Assembly (NCBI RefSeq): GCF_019457595.1
Contig: NZ_CP080419.1
Coordinates: 1,550,001 to 1,614,000 of the forward strand
Direction: 5' to 3'
Source of the DNA: Shewanella psychrotolerans
GTDB lineage: Bacteria > Pseudomonadota > Gammaproteobacteria > Enterobacterales > Shewanellaceae
DNA: 64,000 nt
This document shows, in pieces, positions 16,541-25,966 of the stretch. Under the pieces are notes generated by a model, which was not told the origin of the DNA, ran no database searches, and saw only the letters and a list, made by a program, of their open reading frames with translations. A program made the position numbers and the translations under genes. Numbering within the stretch: the first letter of the stretch is position 1; each line of letters begins with the position of its first letter.

Positions 16541-19500
16541 GACCCTTGACTCTGACTATGACCGCTTTTGGTCCTTTTGCTAGTGAGCAGATCATCGATT
16601 TTAAAACGCTTGGCAAAAATCCCCTGTTTCTTATTAATGGTCCAACAGGGGCAGGAAAGACCACCATTTTAGATGCCATCTGTTTTGCGCTCTATGGTAA
16701 AACCACCGGTGATGAACGCGAAGGGTCGCAAATGCGCTGCGACATGGCTGATGATGAACGATTGACCGAGGTGAGTTTTACATTTGAGTTAGCTGAGCAT
16801 CAATACCATATTCGCCGCGTGCCAGAACAACCTAGATCCAAGAAAAGCGGTGATGGTTACACGCTGCAAAAGCCTGAAGCCCAATTAACGTGTTTTCATC
16901 GTGATGGCACCGAAGTCTTGCTGGTGGCGGCTAAGGTGTCAGAGGCGACAGCGCAGATAGAGCAATTAACCGGACTAGATGTCGATCAATTTCGTCAGGT
17001 TATGGTGTTGCCACAGGGGAAGTTTCGTGAACTGTTGATGGCCGATTCCAAGGCCCGCGAAAAAATCTTTAGCCAACTATTTCAAACCCACATCTATCGT
17101 AAAATTGAGGATAAATTAAAGCAGCAAGCCTTAGGTATAAAAAAAGAGGTCGAGGCCATGCGCAATCGTCGCGATGGTGTCTTGCAAGGGGTGGAGCTTG
17201 AAACCGATACAGAGCTGAACGACGAGCTTAAAGCGCTTGCTCCCGAGCTTGCCAGCGTTACGGCAAAAAAAGTTGAGACTGATAAACAAGTTCAGCAAGC
17301 GAGTCAGCAACTGGAGCAGGCAAAGCAATTAACCGATGAGTTTTCCACGCTAGCGCAGCTTAAGTTATTGGCTCGACAACTCGATGAGCAACAAGCGCAG
17401 ATAGATCAACAGCAACAGCAGTTAGTCGCCGCGCGGAATGCCAAGCTACTGCAACCGGTTTATCAGGCGGTTGAGGCTCGAAGGCTTGAGTTAACCCAAG
17501 CTACTGAGCAGCAGCAAAAGTCGCAAGCTTATCACCAGCAGAGCCAAGATTTGCTTAATCAAAGCCTAGCTGCGATAGAGAAGCTCCCTGAGTTAGAAGC
17601 TGAACAGCAACAGACATTAACGACCGCTGAGCAGCGACGCGCGCTATTACCGCAACTCAAACAGCTCGAACAGCTTAAAGCCAACGTGAGTGACAGTCAG
17701 CAGCAAATGTTGAATGCTGAGCAGCAAGGTAAGCATACAAAAACCAAGCTTGCGCAGTTAACAGGTGAAAAACTCGCAGCTTCAGCGCGAGTGCCGCAGC
17801 TAAAAGCCCATAGTCAGCAGTTACTGACCTTGCAGCAGATAAGTGATACCAAGCATCATCTGCAACTTTATGCACAGTGGCAGCGGGGCTGCGCTGAAAT
17901 TACGCAAATTAATTCTCGCTTGGTTGAGGCAAAAGCGCGTGGAATACAACTACAAGCGCACCATAAACAGTGCGAAATCCACAGTCAAACGGTGACATTA
18001 CGCTGGCATCAGGGCCAGGCGGCCATTTTAGCGGCCAAGTTATCTGCTGGTGAACCGTGCCCTGTGTGCGGCAGTCGTGATCACCCACAGCTGGCACAAA
18101 GTGAGGACGTCATCCCTACCGATGAGGAGCGTGAAGCAGCGCAAGTCAATGAACAGAGTGCACTGACCGAATTGACTAGTGCGCGCTCCGATTATCGTCA
18201 GTTAATCGAGAAATTAAAGGATGTTGAGCAAAGAAAGCATGAGCTGGCTGAGCAGTTACCTGGTATTGATAGCCTTACGCAAGCTGGCTTAGAAACAGCG
18301 TTAGGGCAGCTGGAGCAAGAGTTTGCTGAGGCGACCAAAGCGCAGCAACAACTGGTCGATATTGAAAATAGTCTAACGGCACTACAACAGCAAGAGTTAC
18401 AACTTAATCAGCAGCTTGAACAAGAGCGCGAACAGTATCGCCTGCTGGAAAAACTGTTTAATGAAACTGCGGGCCAGCTTAAACAGTTACAGGCCGCGAT
18501 ACCGCAAGAGCTGGTGGATTTAGCCGCGCTAGAGCAAGAGATCGCTAAGCTGGAACAAAATGCAGCGCAGTTAAAGTTACAAATTTCATCTTTGCGAGAG
18601 CAACATACTCAAGCCGAGCAGCAGTTGGCTAGCGCCGCGGCGCAGCTACAATCGGCGAATGACACATGGGCGAGAGCACATGAGCAACATCAGCTTGCTG
18701 TAAATGAATTTGAGCGGCAGTTGCAAACCTCTAAGTTTGACTCCTTGTCTGCATTTAAAGTTGCCATGCTAACAGACGATCGCATTGCGGTTTTAGAGCA
18801 GGAGATCAAGCAATATGAGCAGTGCTGTATTACTAACCAAGCGAACATCGCTCAGTTAGAGACAAAACTCGCTGACTGCACACAACCCGATATCGCCGCA
18901 ATAACAGCGGCTAAGTCGCAACTTGAGACAGCGCAACAAAATGTGCTTAATCAGTGGCAGCAATTGAGTGGGCGTATGCGTCAGTTAGAACAAACCGCTG
19001 AACAGCTCAAAAGCCTAGATGCGCAATCGAAAAAACTTGAAAAGCAGTATGGCCTCGTTGGGACACTGTCTGATGTCGCCAATGGCAATACCGGCAATAA
19101 AATTAGCTTACAACGTTTCGTGCTCAGTGTGTTGCTCGATGATGTGCTACTTGAAGCCAGCCATAGATTACAGCTAATGAGTAAGGGGCGTTATCGCTTG
19201 TTGCGTAAAGAGGATAGGGCTAAGGGTAACAAGGCTTCAGGGCTCGAACTTGAAGTTGAAGATGCCTATACCGCGAAAGTGCGCTCAGTGGCGACCCTAA
19301 GTGGTGGAGAAAGCTTTATGGCGGCATTGTCCATGGCGCTAGGATTATCGGATGTGGTGCAAGCTTATGCTGGTGGCATTAAACTCGATACCCTGTTTAT
19401 CGATGAAGGTTTTGGGAGCCTAGACCAAGATTCACTCGAACTTGCGATCCGCACGCTAATGGATCTTCAGTCAGCTGGACGTATGGTTGGAGTGATCTCT

Positions 19501-19590
19501 CATGTTACCGAGATGAAAGAGCAGATTGGCAGCCGCATCGATATTGTTAAGAGTGCAATGGGCAGTAAAGTAGAACTTATTCTGCCATAG
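16537..19590 (+). CDS. sbcC: SbcC ATPase subunit of the SbcCD (Rad50-type) complex
   Basis: A 1017-residue SMC/Rad50-family ATPase. Walker A is GPTGAGKTT (residues 35-43). A very long Gln/Glu/Leu-rich coiled coil runs to about 900, interrupted by the zinc hook CPVC at residues 508-511. Signature LSGGESFMAALSMALG lies near 920 and Walker B LDTLFIDEGFGSLD near 950. The halves of the ATPase come together and drive DNA tethering while SbcD cuts. The ribosome-binding site GGAGGA precedes the start, which overlaps sbcD by four bases. The coiled coil is unusually glutamine-rich, but the organisation is otherwise standard. Confidence 0.95.
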   Translation: MRPLTLTMTAFGPFASEQIIDFKTLGKNPLFLINGPTGAGKTTILDAICFALYGKTTGDEREGSQMRCDMADDERLTEVSFTFELAEHQYHIRRVPEQPRSKKSGDGYTLQKPEAQLTCFHRDGTEVLLVAAKVSEATAQIEQLTGLDVDQFRQVMVLPQGKFRELLMADSKAREKIFSQLFQTHIYRKIEDKLKQQALGIKKEVEAMRNRRDGVLQGVELETDTELNDELKALAPELASVTAKKVETDKQVQQASQQLEQAKQLTDEFSTLAQLKLLARQLDEQQAQIDQQQQQLVAARNAKLLQPVYQAVEARRLELTQATEQQQKSQAYHQQSQDLLNQSLAAIEKLPELEAEQQQTLTTAEQRRALLPQLKQLEQLKANVSDSQQQMLNAEQQGKHTKTKLAQLTGEKLAASARVPQLKAHSQQLLTLQQISDTKHHLQLYAQWQRGCAEITQINSRLVEAKARGIQLQAHHKQCEIHSQTVTLRWHQGQAAILAAKLSAGEPCPVCGSRDHPQLAQSEDVIPTDEEREAAQVNEQSALTELTSARSDYRQLIEKLKDVEQRKHELAEQLPGIDSLTQAGLETALGQLEQEFAEATKAQQQLVDIENSLTALQQQELQLNQQLEQEREQYRLLEKLFNETAGQLKQLQAAIPQELVDLAALEQEIAKLEQNAAQLKLQISSLREQHTQAEQQLASAAAQLQSANDTWARAHEQHQLAVNEFERQLQTSKFDSLSAFKVAMLTDDRIAVLEQEIKQYEQCCITNQANIAQLETKLADCTQPDIAAITAAKSQLETAQQNVLNQWQQLSGRMRQLEQTAEQLKSLDAQSKKLEKQYGLVGTLSDVANGNTGNKISLQRFVLSVLLDDVLLEASHRLQLMSKGRYRLLRKEDRAKGNKASGLELEVEDAYTAKVRSVATLSGGESFMAALSMALGLSDVVQAYAGGIKLDTLFIDEGFGSLDQDSLELAIRTLMDLQSAGRMVGVISHVTEMKEQIGSRIDIVKSAMGSKVELILP

Positions 19591-19614
19591 AAAACATGTA
19601 TATGTTAAAAGAGA

Positions 19615-19640
19615 AACGTGCTGTAAAGGCACGTTTTTTT
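19615..19640 (+). terminator. Rho-independent terminator after sbcC
   Basis: AACGTGC, loop TGTAAAG, GCACGTT, then a T-run. Confidence 0.85.
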
Positions 19641-19819
19641 ATCGTTCAATATCGGTTTATACTACCTCTTATGTTATTTACCGCCATATCTTCGATAAAT
19701 TTGTGCAGTCGATCGGTTTGTTAATTGCATTTTTTTTGATATAACTGGTCATCAACCCGCCATTTCATGGGGTATTTGGGGGGAAATGTTCATCATAATA
19801 ATGAAAGTAGAGGCATAGG

Positions 19820-21106
19820 TTGCGTACAAGTAAATTTTCTTTTTTGAATATGTCTCCGTCTCGTTTATTAGCGCTTCCATCGCCTCATAAAAAGATATTA
19901 ATGGGTGCAAGCTTGTTGGTTGGGATATCGCTATTATGGCCAAGTCAGAAGCAGGTGTTACCTCAGCGCATTCCGGTTGCACTTGATCTCGAATCTCTGG
20001 TTTCAGATATCTCTTCTGTTGAAACCGATACCATTGCAGAAATCCAACCTAATTATGTTAAGACGATCGTTAGCGGAGATACCTTAAGTAGATTATTCGT
20101 TGAGGCTAATGTTGATCAGCAGACCATGTATAAAGTGCTTGAGGCCGATCTTGATATTTTAGCTCTAGACACCTTAAAACCTGGAAATATCATTCGTTTT
20201 TGGCTTGATGATGACGGCCAATTAACCAAACTGGAACTGTACTTTAATGCCGCTCGCCAAGTAGTTTTTAGCCGTTACGAAGAGGGCGGCTTCAAGGTAG
20301 ATGAGATTAATATCGAGGGGATCTGGCAAAATAAGTCGCTAGTTGGTGACATACAGGGCTCGTTTTATTTGTCGGCGCAGCGAGCAGGATTGACCGCAGG
20401 AGATATTCAACGCGTTGAATCATTGCTTAAAGAGAAGCTGAACTTTGCTAGGGACTTACGTGCCGGTGACCAATTTTCTGTGTTGATGAGTGAGCAGTAT
20501 ATCGATGGTGAAGTTACTGGTAATCGAGATATTTTAGGGGTTCATATCCAGCGTGGACGCAGCGCAATCAACGCTTATCAAAATACAGATGGTAACTTTT
20601 ATGATGAGCAAGGGCGCAGTCTAGCCAGAGCATTTCAGCGTATTCCGTTGCAAAAGAATTATCGAATTAGTTCAAGGTTTGACCGTCATCGTCATCATCC
20701 AGTAACGGGCCGTACGGCGCCCCATAATGGCACCGATTTCGCGACGCCGACTGGCACTAAAATTATTGCACCGGGTGATGGTATCGTTTCTATGGTGACC
20801 GACCATAGGTATGCTGGTAAGTATGTGGTGATTGAACATGGTAATAAATATCGCACTCGTTATCTGCATCTTTCCAAAGCGTTAGTGCATAAAGGCCAGC
20901 GGGTTTCTCGTGGTCAAGTGATCGCCTTGTCTGGTGCTACGGGTCGTATTACCGGGCCGCACCTTCATTATGAGTTCCATGTTAATGGCCGTCCAGTTGA
21001 CCCAATGAAAGCCGACATTCCGATGGCCAGTACCTTGTCTAAAAAGCAAATGAATGAATTTAGTCAATTGGTGAAAGTTCGTAAGATGTTAATGGGGCAA
21101 GTATAA
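19820..21106 (+). CDS. M23-family murein endopeptidase, MepM/YebA-like
   Basis: A 428-residue membrane-anchored peptidoglycan hydrolase. A single N-terminal hydrophobic segment (ILMGASLLVGISLLW, residues 26-40) anchors it. An OapA/LysM-like segment (VKTIVSGDTLSRLFVEANV, about 75-95) is followed by a linker and the LytM/M23 zinc domain. The zinc ligands appear in HNGTD near 301 and in HLHYEF near 381-383. MepM-type enzymes cleave D-Ala-mDAP cross-links to let the wall expand. The TTG start at 19820 is supported by AGAGG upstream; an ATG at 19850 would also keep the membrane segment. It is flanked by terminators on both sides, so probably monocistronic. Confidence 0.88.
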   Translation: MRTSKFSFLNMSPSRLLALPSPHKKILMGASLLVGISLLWPSQKQVLPQRIPVALDLESLVSDISSVETDTIAEIQPNYVKTIVSGDTLSRLFVEANVDQQTMYKVLEADLDILALDTLKPGNIIRFWLDDDGQLTKLELYFNAARQVVFSRYEEGGFKVDEINIEGIWQNKSLVGDIQGSFYLSAQRAGLTAGDIQRVESLLKEKLNFARDLRAGDQFSVLMSEQYIDGEVTGNRDILGVHIQRGRSAINAYQNTDGNFYDEQGRSLARAFQRIPLQKNYRISSRFDRHRHHPVTGRTAPHNGTDFATPTGTKIIAPGDGIVSMVTDHRYAGKYVVIEHGNKYRTRYLHLSKALVHKGQRVSRGQVIALSGATGRITGPHLHYEFHVNGRPVDPMKADIPMASTLSKKQMNEFSQLVKVRKMLMGQV

Positions 21107-21143
21107 AGTCAGCTAGGTATATCGCAGAGATAGCATCAATAGA

Positions 21144-21171
21144 AACGCCGCTGAATATAGCGGCGTTTTTT
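21144..21171 (+). terminator. Rho-independent terminator after the M23 peptidase gene
   Basis: AACGCCGCT, loop GAATAT, AGCGGCGTT, then T-run. It overlaps the end of the convergent gene at 21170 by two bases. Confidence 0.85.
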
Positions 21172-21673
21172 ATACCGAAGCGTTTTCTAATTCGAGCATG
21201 GTTAACCAAAGCCTCAAATCAAATTCTAACTGATGGTAGTCACCTTCCATATGGCAGCAGAGCTGATAAAACGCCTTGTTATGATCTTTCTCTTTTAAAT
21301 GAGCAAGTTCATGCACAACTACCATTCGTAAAAGTGGCTCAGGTACCAGTTTCAACTTGGATGAAATACGGATCTCATTTTTCGACTTAGTTTTACCACC
21401 ATGATTTTTGGCGATATAGCTGTGAAGGCCTAACGCTTGCTTTTTTAAGGTGATTTTGTCGTCATAAAGCACTTTATTAAGTGGCTGAGACTTTTTAAGG
21501 TAACGATTTTTAAGTGCAATAGTGTAGTCGTATAAGGCTTTATCGCTGCGAAGTTCATGTAGATCTGGGTAGCGTTTCTCAAGCACAGCTCTGAGTCTGT
21601 TCTCGGCGATAAGGGTGTCGACTTGAGATAGAATGTCGCTGTTGTAGCCTTGGAGATAAGTCAAAGTATTCAT
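21170..21673 (-). CDS. YgjP-like M48-type metallopeptidase
   Basis: A 167-residue protein with the zinc-protease signature HELAH (121-125) followed by H131 in KEKDHNKAFYQL, the arrangement of the YgjP/DUF45 family. The N-terminal half is basic. There is no signal peptide, so it is likely cytoplasmic. The natural substrate is not established. The ATG is at 21673, 82 bases downstream of the DUF3010 gene on the same strand. Confidence 0.87.
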   Translation of the reverse strand: MNTLTYLQGYNSDILSQVDTLIAENRLRAVLEKRYPDLHELRSDKALYDYTIALKNRYLKKSQPLNKVLYDDKITLKKQALGLHSYIAKNHGGKTKSKNEIRISSKLKLVPEPLLRMVVVHELAHLKEKDHNKAFYQLCCHMEGDYHQLEFDLRLWLTMLELENASV

Positions 21674-21755
21674 TGTGATAAGCCGGGCTAGAGTCGCCCG
21701 GCAAGCCTATCAGTAGTCGAAGTGAAGTGATTTAGCGAAATTAGCTAATCATCAA

Positions 21756-22196
21756 CTATTCGTCTTTAGCAAATATGCGTTGGTTATGCAGGGTATAAGC
21801 CACTTCAAATGCACTCTTTTGAAAACGCTTAAGATCAAGACCATCAAAGTCAACCATCGGCGGATTACGCTTTAGTTGCTCTTTTATGGCTACTGGTGAA
21901 ATAAGGTGGACGGGTAAACCGCATAACTGAATTGCCGCTTCCATTTTAAAGCTGGTGGCACTGCCTGCTAGCTTGCCTTTTTGCTCGCGCTCAATTAGCG
22001 CAACTTCATCGACTTTGTAGTCTTCCATCAATTTGGTGAAAGCAAAGTGGAACTCTTTAATTGATTCTGTCTTGGCTGAATTGGATACCGTTAATGAACG
22101 AGAACGGCATTCTGGCACGTTAAAAGTATCACCTTCATAACTTAATAAACTGATGATGGCTTCGCCACCTTTTAACTCAATGCCACAAACTCTCAT
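21756..22196 (-). CDS. DUF3010-family protein
   Basis: A 146-residue protein that I recognise as the DUF3010 family from marine gammaproteobacteria. The opening MRVCGIELKGGEAIISLLSY and the segment VDEVALIEREQKGK have the look of an RNase H/RuvC-like fold, in which an acidic residue ends the first strand. I cannot confirm a complete catalytic set, and no activity is known to me. The gene lies between the YgjP-like protease and a terminator, with AT-rich sequence (22197-22322) upstream that carries its promoter. Confidence 0.7.
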   Translation of the reverse strand: MRVCGIELKGGEAIISLLSYEGDTFNVPECRSRSLTVSNSAKTESIKEFHFAFTKLMEDYKVDEVALIEREQKGKLAGSATSFKMEAAIQLCGLPVHLISPVAIKEQLKRNPPMVDFDGLDLKRFQKSAFEVAYTLHNQRIFAKDE

Positions 22197-22322
22197 GATA
22201 AACCTAATATAAAAACCATAATGACGCTTATTGTAACCTTAATTGGTCAAATGAGCAGTAGTTGCGAAAATAAATTCACATAGAAAATTGTTGTTTAGTA
22301 ATTTTTCTTTGATAACAAATTG

Positions 22323-22346
22323 AAAAGAGCGGTGCGATGACCGCTC
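22323..22346 (-). terminator. Rho-independent terminator after the DEAD-box gene
   Basis: Read on the minus strand: GAGCGGT, loop CATCGC, ACCGCTC, then TTTT, nine bases after the helicase stop. Confidence 0.8.
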
Positions 22347-22355
22347 ATTTTGAGA

Positions 22356-23699
22356 TTAATCTTCAGGCGTGTCTTGCAGTTTTGATTTAGGCTTGCGCAG
22401 CATTGGCGCGTCACCCACATCAACACCGGTAATAAAGCGTTTATCACGATTGTCTTTCGCTTTCGTTGCGGACTTAGCTTTGGCAGGACGAGCTTTAACT
22501 TTTGTCGCCTTTTTAGCGGTGCTTTTACCTGGGGTAGCTTTCGCTTTTAAACCACTAAATTTAGGTTTTAGCCCTTCAATTTCACTCAGCTCAAAGTTTC
22601 TGCGCAAAAATAATTGCACTTGCTTAAAGTTGTCCCAATCTTTAGGGCCAACGAGGGAGATGGCGTCGCCTTTCGCGCCAGCACGTCCTGTTCTGCCTAT
22701 ACGGTGGATATACTCTTCTGCCAGCTTAGGCATATCAAAGTTAATCACTAAGGATACATTAAGCAGATCTAAACCTCGTGAGGCGACATCTGTGGTGACC
22801 AAGATCTGTTGTTGACCACGACTGAACTGATCCATGATCTGATTTCGCGCCGACTGCTTAAGCTCTCCGCTCAGTGATGCGGTCGTAAACCCTTGCTCTG
22901 CCAGTTTGAGCGCGAGCCTGTCGGTATCGCTACGAGTCGCGGTAAAGATTATCACTTGTTTGTGTTGCTGCTGTTTTAGCAGGGCTAACAGTAACTTTTC
23001 TTTGTGATCGAGATGGTCACAAAGATAGACTTTTTGGGCAATATCTTGGTTTTCAACATGGGATGCGCCAATCGAAACATGTTCAGGCTCTTTAAGCAGT
23101 TCACTGGCGATCTCATTGATCTGACCATGATCTAAGGTTGCCGAGAACATCAAGGTTTGACGGCGCTTATGGTCGGCAGCTTTGTTGATGGCACGTAGCT
23201 GGTCTGCAAAGCCTAAATCCAACATTCGATCGGCTTCATCTAAAATCAATAATTCAAGCCCATTCAGGTGCAGGTGATTTTGCTTTAGGTGATCGGCTAA
23301 GCGACCAGGAGTCGCCACCACAAAATGTGGATCTCTTGCCAATCCTTTTGCCTGATCATTGAAGTTTTCACCACCTAAAATCTTCATCGCTTTATATTGA
23401 GTATTGGCCACTAACAACCGAAGCTGGCTGTACACTTGGGTCGCAAGCTCACGAGTCGGCAATAAAATAAGTACACGAGGATCGCGTTTACTTAATGCTC
23501 TAGTGGAGATAATGCGTTGCATCGCTGGTAATAAAAAGGCGAGGGTTTTACCTGAGCCTGTTTTAGATGATGCCATTAGATCTCTTCCCGATAAGCCTAC
23601 AGGTATCGATTGCTCTTGGATCTCGGTCGGCTTGTCGATGCCCATATGTTCTAGGCTGGTTAGTAGGCGTTTATCGAGTGAAAAATCTGAAAATTGCAA
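22356..23699 (-). CDS. DEAD-box ATP-dependent RNA helicase (SrmB/RhlE type)
   Basis: A 447-residue helicase. Q motif in PTEIQEQSIP; Walker A SKTGSGKT (45-52); PTREL; DEAD at 154-157; SAT at 186-188; and HRIGRTGR at 332-339. After about residue 385 comes a Lys/Ala-rich, probably disordered RNA-binding tail. Such enzymes unwind RNA in ribosome assembly or mRNA decay. The start is the TTG at 23699: GGAG at 23710-23707 lies seven bases upstream, and the protein then begins MQFSDFSL like its relatives. An upstream extension is open but unconserved in appearance. Which helicase subfamily it belongs to cannot be settled by eye. Confidence 0.92.
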   Translation of the reverse strand: MQFSDFSLDKRLLTSLEHMGIDKPTEIQEQSIPVGLSGRDLMASSKTGSGKTLAFLLPAMQRIISTRALSKRDPRVLILLPTRELATQVYSQLRLLVANTQYKAMKILGGENFNDQAKGLARDPHFVVATPGRLADHLKQNHLHLNGLELLILDEADRMLDLGFADQLRAINKAADHKRRQTLMFSATLDHGQINEIASELLKEPEHVSIGASHVENQDIAQKVYLCDHLDHKEKLLLALLKQQQHKQVIIFTATRSDTDRLALKLAEQGFTTASLSGELKQSARNQIMDQFSRGQQQILVTTDVASRGLDLLNVSLVINFDMPKLAEEYIHRIGRTGRAGAKGDAISLVGPKDWDNFKQVQLFLRRNFELSEIEGLKPKFSGLKAKATPGKSTAKKATKVKARPAKAKSATKAKDNRDKRFITGVDVGDAPMLRKPKSKLQDTPED

Positions 23700-23932
23700 A
23701 GGTGTGCTCCAAAATAACAGTAAGGCGGCATTATACATCGACTTGTACGTTTCAGCCATTAGCATTGATGTTTGTTAACCGAGAGGTGAGCAGGAAATTG
23801 AACTGAGTTGAATTATTTATTGGTTATAAGCTGATCAGCTAGATGCTTTGGCATATGATGGGTTACTTAAGTGGTGTCAGTTATATCCACAGCTGATCGA
23901 GATAGACCTTAGTGAGATGGGGGAGTAATGAG

Positions 23933-24874
23933 ATGGCGAATATTGGCATCGCTTTGGGCAGTGGCGCGGCAAAGGGATGGGCGCATATTGGGGTGCTCAA
24001 CGAACTGGAAAAAATGGGTATTAAGCCAAACAAGGTTGCTGGCTGTTCGATAGGCGCTGTCGTCGGTGCGGCGTATGCTCAAGATAACCTCGATGATTTA
24101 CAACAATGGGTTAGTAGTTTCTCGAGCTGGGATGTACTCGGTTTGATGGATTTAAGTTGGCGTAAAGGTGGCCTCATCGGTGGTGAGCGAGTATTTGATG
24201 TGATGCAGCAGCACATTGGTGATCTTGATATTGAAAATATGAATTTGCCCTTTGCCGCGGTGGCAACCGACCTTTATAACGGCCAAGAGATCTGGTTTCA
24301 AAAGGGAAGCTTACGTCATGCTGTGAGAGCTTCATGTTCAATGCCTGGTATTTTACCGCCAGTAAAAATCGGTGAGCGATGGTTAGTCGATGGCGCTGTG
24401 GTTAATCCTGTTCCTATCTCAGTGAGCCGGGCTATGGGGGTCGATTTGGTGATTGCCGTCGATCTGTATGGCCATCGTAAAACGCGACTAGAACAGTTAC
24501 CTGTATCACTCTCTTCTAGCGATAAGGTGGTGGCGAGCAAGCATGATGCTAACCGTGGCCAAGACGTTGGATTTATGGATCTGTTGGCGCGTGGCCGTGA
24601 ATATGTGTCGGGGTTAACCGATAAGTTCTCCCTGGGGAATAACAGTCAACCTGGCATGTTGGCGGTGATGTCCCAATCGATGGATATTCTCGAGCAGCGT
24701 CACAAGCGTATTCGCTTGATGGGCGATCCACCGGATTTATTGATCACCCCGAATGTTGCAGATATTGGCACTATGGAGTTTCATCGCGCCGATGAAGCCA
24801 TTGCGGCGGGTGAATTTGCGGTCAAACAAGTGGCGCATATTATCGAGGCAAGATTTGCCGAGCGCCACGAATAA
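23933..24874 (+). CDS. patatin-like phospholipase, RssA-type
   Basis: A 313-residue patatin-family lipid acyl hydrolase. The oxyanion glycine loop is GSGAAKGWAHIG (9-20), the nucleophile serine S39 sits in GCSIG and the dyad aspartate D153 in VDGAVVNP. The extra C-terminal region ends in an alpha-helical segment. The ATG at 23933 is preferred because GGAG lies seven bases upstream. There is no signal peptide, so a cytoplasmic enzyme is likely. The physiological lipid is unknown. It is divergent from the DEAD-box gene. Confidence 0.9.
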   Translation: MANIGIALGSGAAKGWAHIGVLNELEKMGIKPNKVAGCSIGAVVGAAYAQDNLDDLQQWVSSFSSWDVLGLMDLSWRKGGLIGGERVFDVMQQHIGDLDIENMNLPFAAVATDLYNGQEIWFQKGSLRHAVRASCSMPGILPPVKIGERWLVDGAVVNPVPISVSRAMGVDLVIAVDLYGHRKTRLEQLPVSLSSSDKVVASKHDANRGQDVGFMDLLARGREYVSGLTDKFSLGNNSQPGMLAVMSQSMDILEQRHKRIRLMGDPPDLLITPNVADIGTMEFHRADEAIAAGEFAVKQVAHIIEARFAERHE

Positions 24875-25001
24875 AGTGCCACTATCACGCGTTGTACCAG
24901 CTTAACGGAGAGGTGGTAAAAGTGTTTACTGCAGATAGTATAAAACGGCTTAGTTTTTGCTTGGTTGGATTAAACGTTTAGCAGTAGTCGATATTTTGAC
25001 A

Positions 25002-25706
25002 ATGAATCCAATTAGTAGCCTTCTATCTTCATCCAATAACACTATTGCAGCAGAGGCTTATGGGAACGAGGTTAGTCGTGAACCGCAAAGCCAAGCTAGT
25101 TCCATACACAGTGATAAAGTTAGCCTGTCTAATCAGGCCAATGCTGATAAGGCGACGGGGCCAGCGATTGCAGAGGAGGCGGTGTCATTGTCTTCTCGAG
25201 CAATGCGCGCTCAAAAAATTGAGGCAATGGCTAAAGATTTCTTTGCCGATGGACAGTTCACCACCGCTCAAATTCCCAAGCTGATCCAGCGTTTGCATCA
25301 AGATGGAATTTTGTCTGACAATCAATTAAATCGTTTAAGCTCGGCTGGATTTGATATCCCCGAAACAAGTTCGCATAAACAAAGCCTAATGGATTTCATT
25401 AACGAGCAAAAAGAGACCTTGACGCAGACCGATCCCGATAGCGTATTAATGACGGTTCTCGATGATGCCAAGTCAGTATTGAATAATATGGACAGCGTTG
25501 ATGGGGCACAATACAGTCAAAAAGCGGCTAGAGTGTCGGCACAACTATCGGTATTTATTAATGCTGACGCGCCAATGGAACAGATTGAGAAGCAACAGTG
25601 GCAGGGACTAAAGTCAACCATGCAGTTAGCGGCTTCGATGGGAAATTCACAACAGTTTTCGGGACAAATGAACAGTTATTTGGCCTTATCTAAGCGAATT
25701 ACGTAA
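25002..25706 (+). CDS. hypothetical protein
   Basis: A 234-residue protein not recognised. The N-terminal 60 residues are Ser/Asn/Ala-rich and probably disordered (with SDKVSLSNQ). The rest is predicted helical from its Leu/Gln/Ala pattern, for example IEAMAKDFFADGQFTTAQIP and LQLAASMG-like stretches. No signal peptide, membrane segment or cysteines. The start is uncertain: the ATG at 25002 lacks a good ribosome-binding site, and the frame is open to a TTG at 24957. It lies between the patatin gene and the nrdD control region. Confidence 0.55.
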   Translation: MNPISSLLSSSNNTIAAEAYGNEVSREPQSQASSIHSDKVSLSNQANADKATGPAIAEEAVSLSSRAMRAQKIEAMAKDFFADGQFTTAQIPKLIQRLHQDGILSDNQLNRLSSAGFDIPETSSHKQSLMDFINEQKETLTQTDPDSVLMTVLDDAKSVLNNMDSVDGAQYSQKAARVSAQLSVFINADAPMEQIEKQQWQGLKSTMQLAASMGNSQQFSGQMNSYLALSKRIT

Positions 25707-25844
25707 TTTCTCAACAGTTACCCACAGTTTTTACCAACTTTTTACATTATCTAGCTCTGTTTGCCTTTGCGGTCAAGGCCACTGTATAAGATAAGTGGCC
25801 TAGTTTGCAGTAATCTCTTGTCACAAAATTCCATCCGTAAAATC

Positions 25845-25858
25845 ATGATCTGGATCAA
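25845..25858 (+). promoter_or_regulatory. Fnr-type site upstream of nrdD
   Basis: ATGAT-CTGG-ATCAA differs from the Fnr consensus TTGAT-N4-ATCAA at one position. It lies about 110 bases before the nrdD start, at a distance suited to activation under anaerobiosis. Confidence 0.7.
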
Positions 25859-25886
25859 GGTACTCTCCCGCAGTTTGTAGCTTAAT

Positions 25887-25902
25887 ACACCACATATTGT
25901 GC
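25887..25902 (+). promoter_or_regulatory. NrdR box 1
   Basis: ACACCACATATTGTGC fits the NrdR box (ACACwAtATaTwGTGT-type palindrome). With box 2 it forms a pair 31 bases apart start to start, about three helical turns, the normal spacing for NrdR. Confidence 0.8.
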
Positions 25903-25917
25903 TTTGACGTTATAATT

Positions 25918-25933
25918 GCACTATATATGGTGT
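25918..25933 (+). promoter_or_regulatory. NrdR box 2
   Basis: GCACTATATATGGTGT is the second NrdR box. It overlaps the probable core promoter (TTGACG at 25904-25909), as expected for repression by ATP/dATP-loaded NrdR. Confidence 0.8.
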
Positions 25934-25966
25934 CATTTTAAACGTTACTTGAGGAGATATTAAACA

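Noticed and set aside
22369..22815. 148-codon plus-strand frame opposite the DEAD-box helicase tail
   Set aside because: It is an antisense shadow of the helicase, whose motifs are unambiguous.
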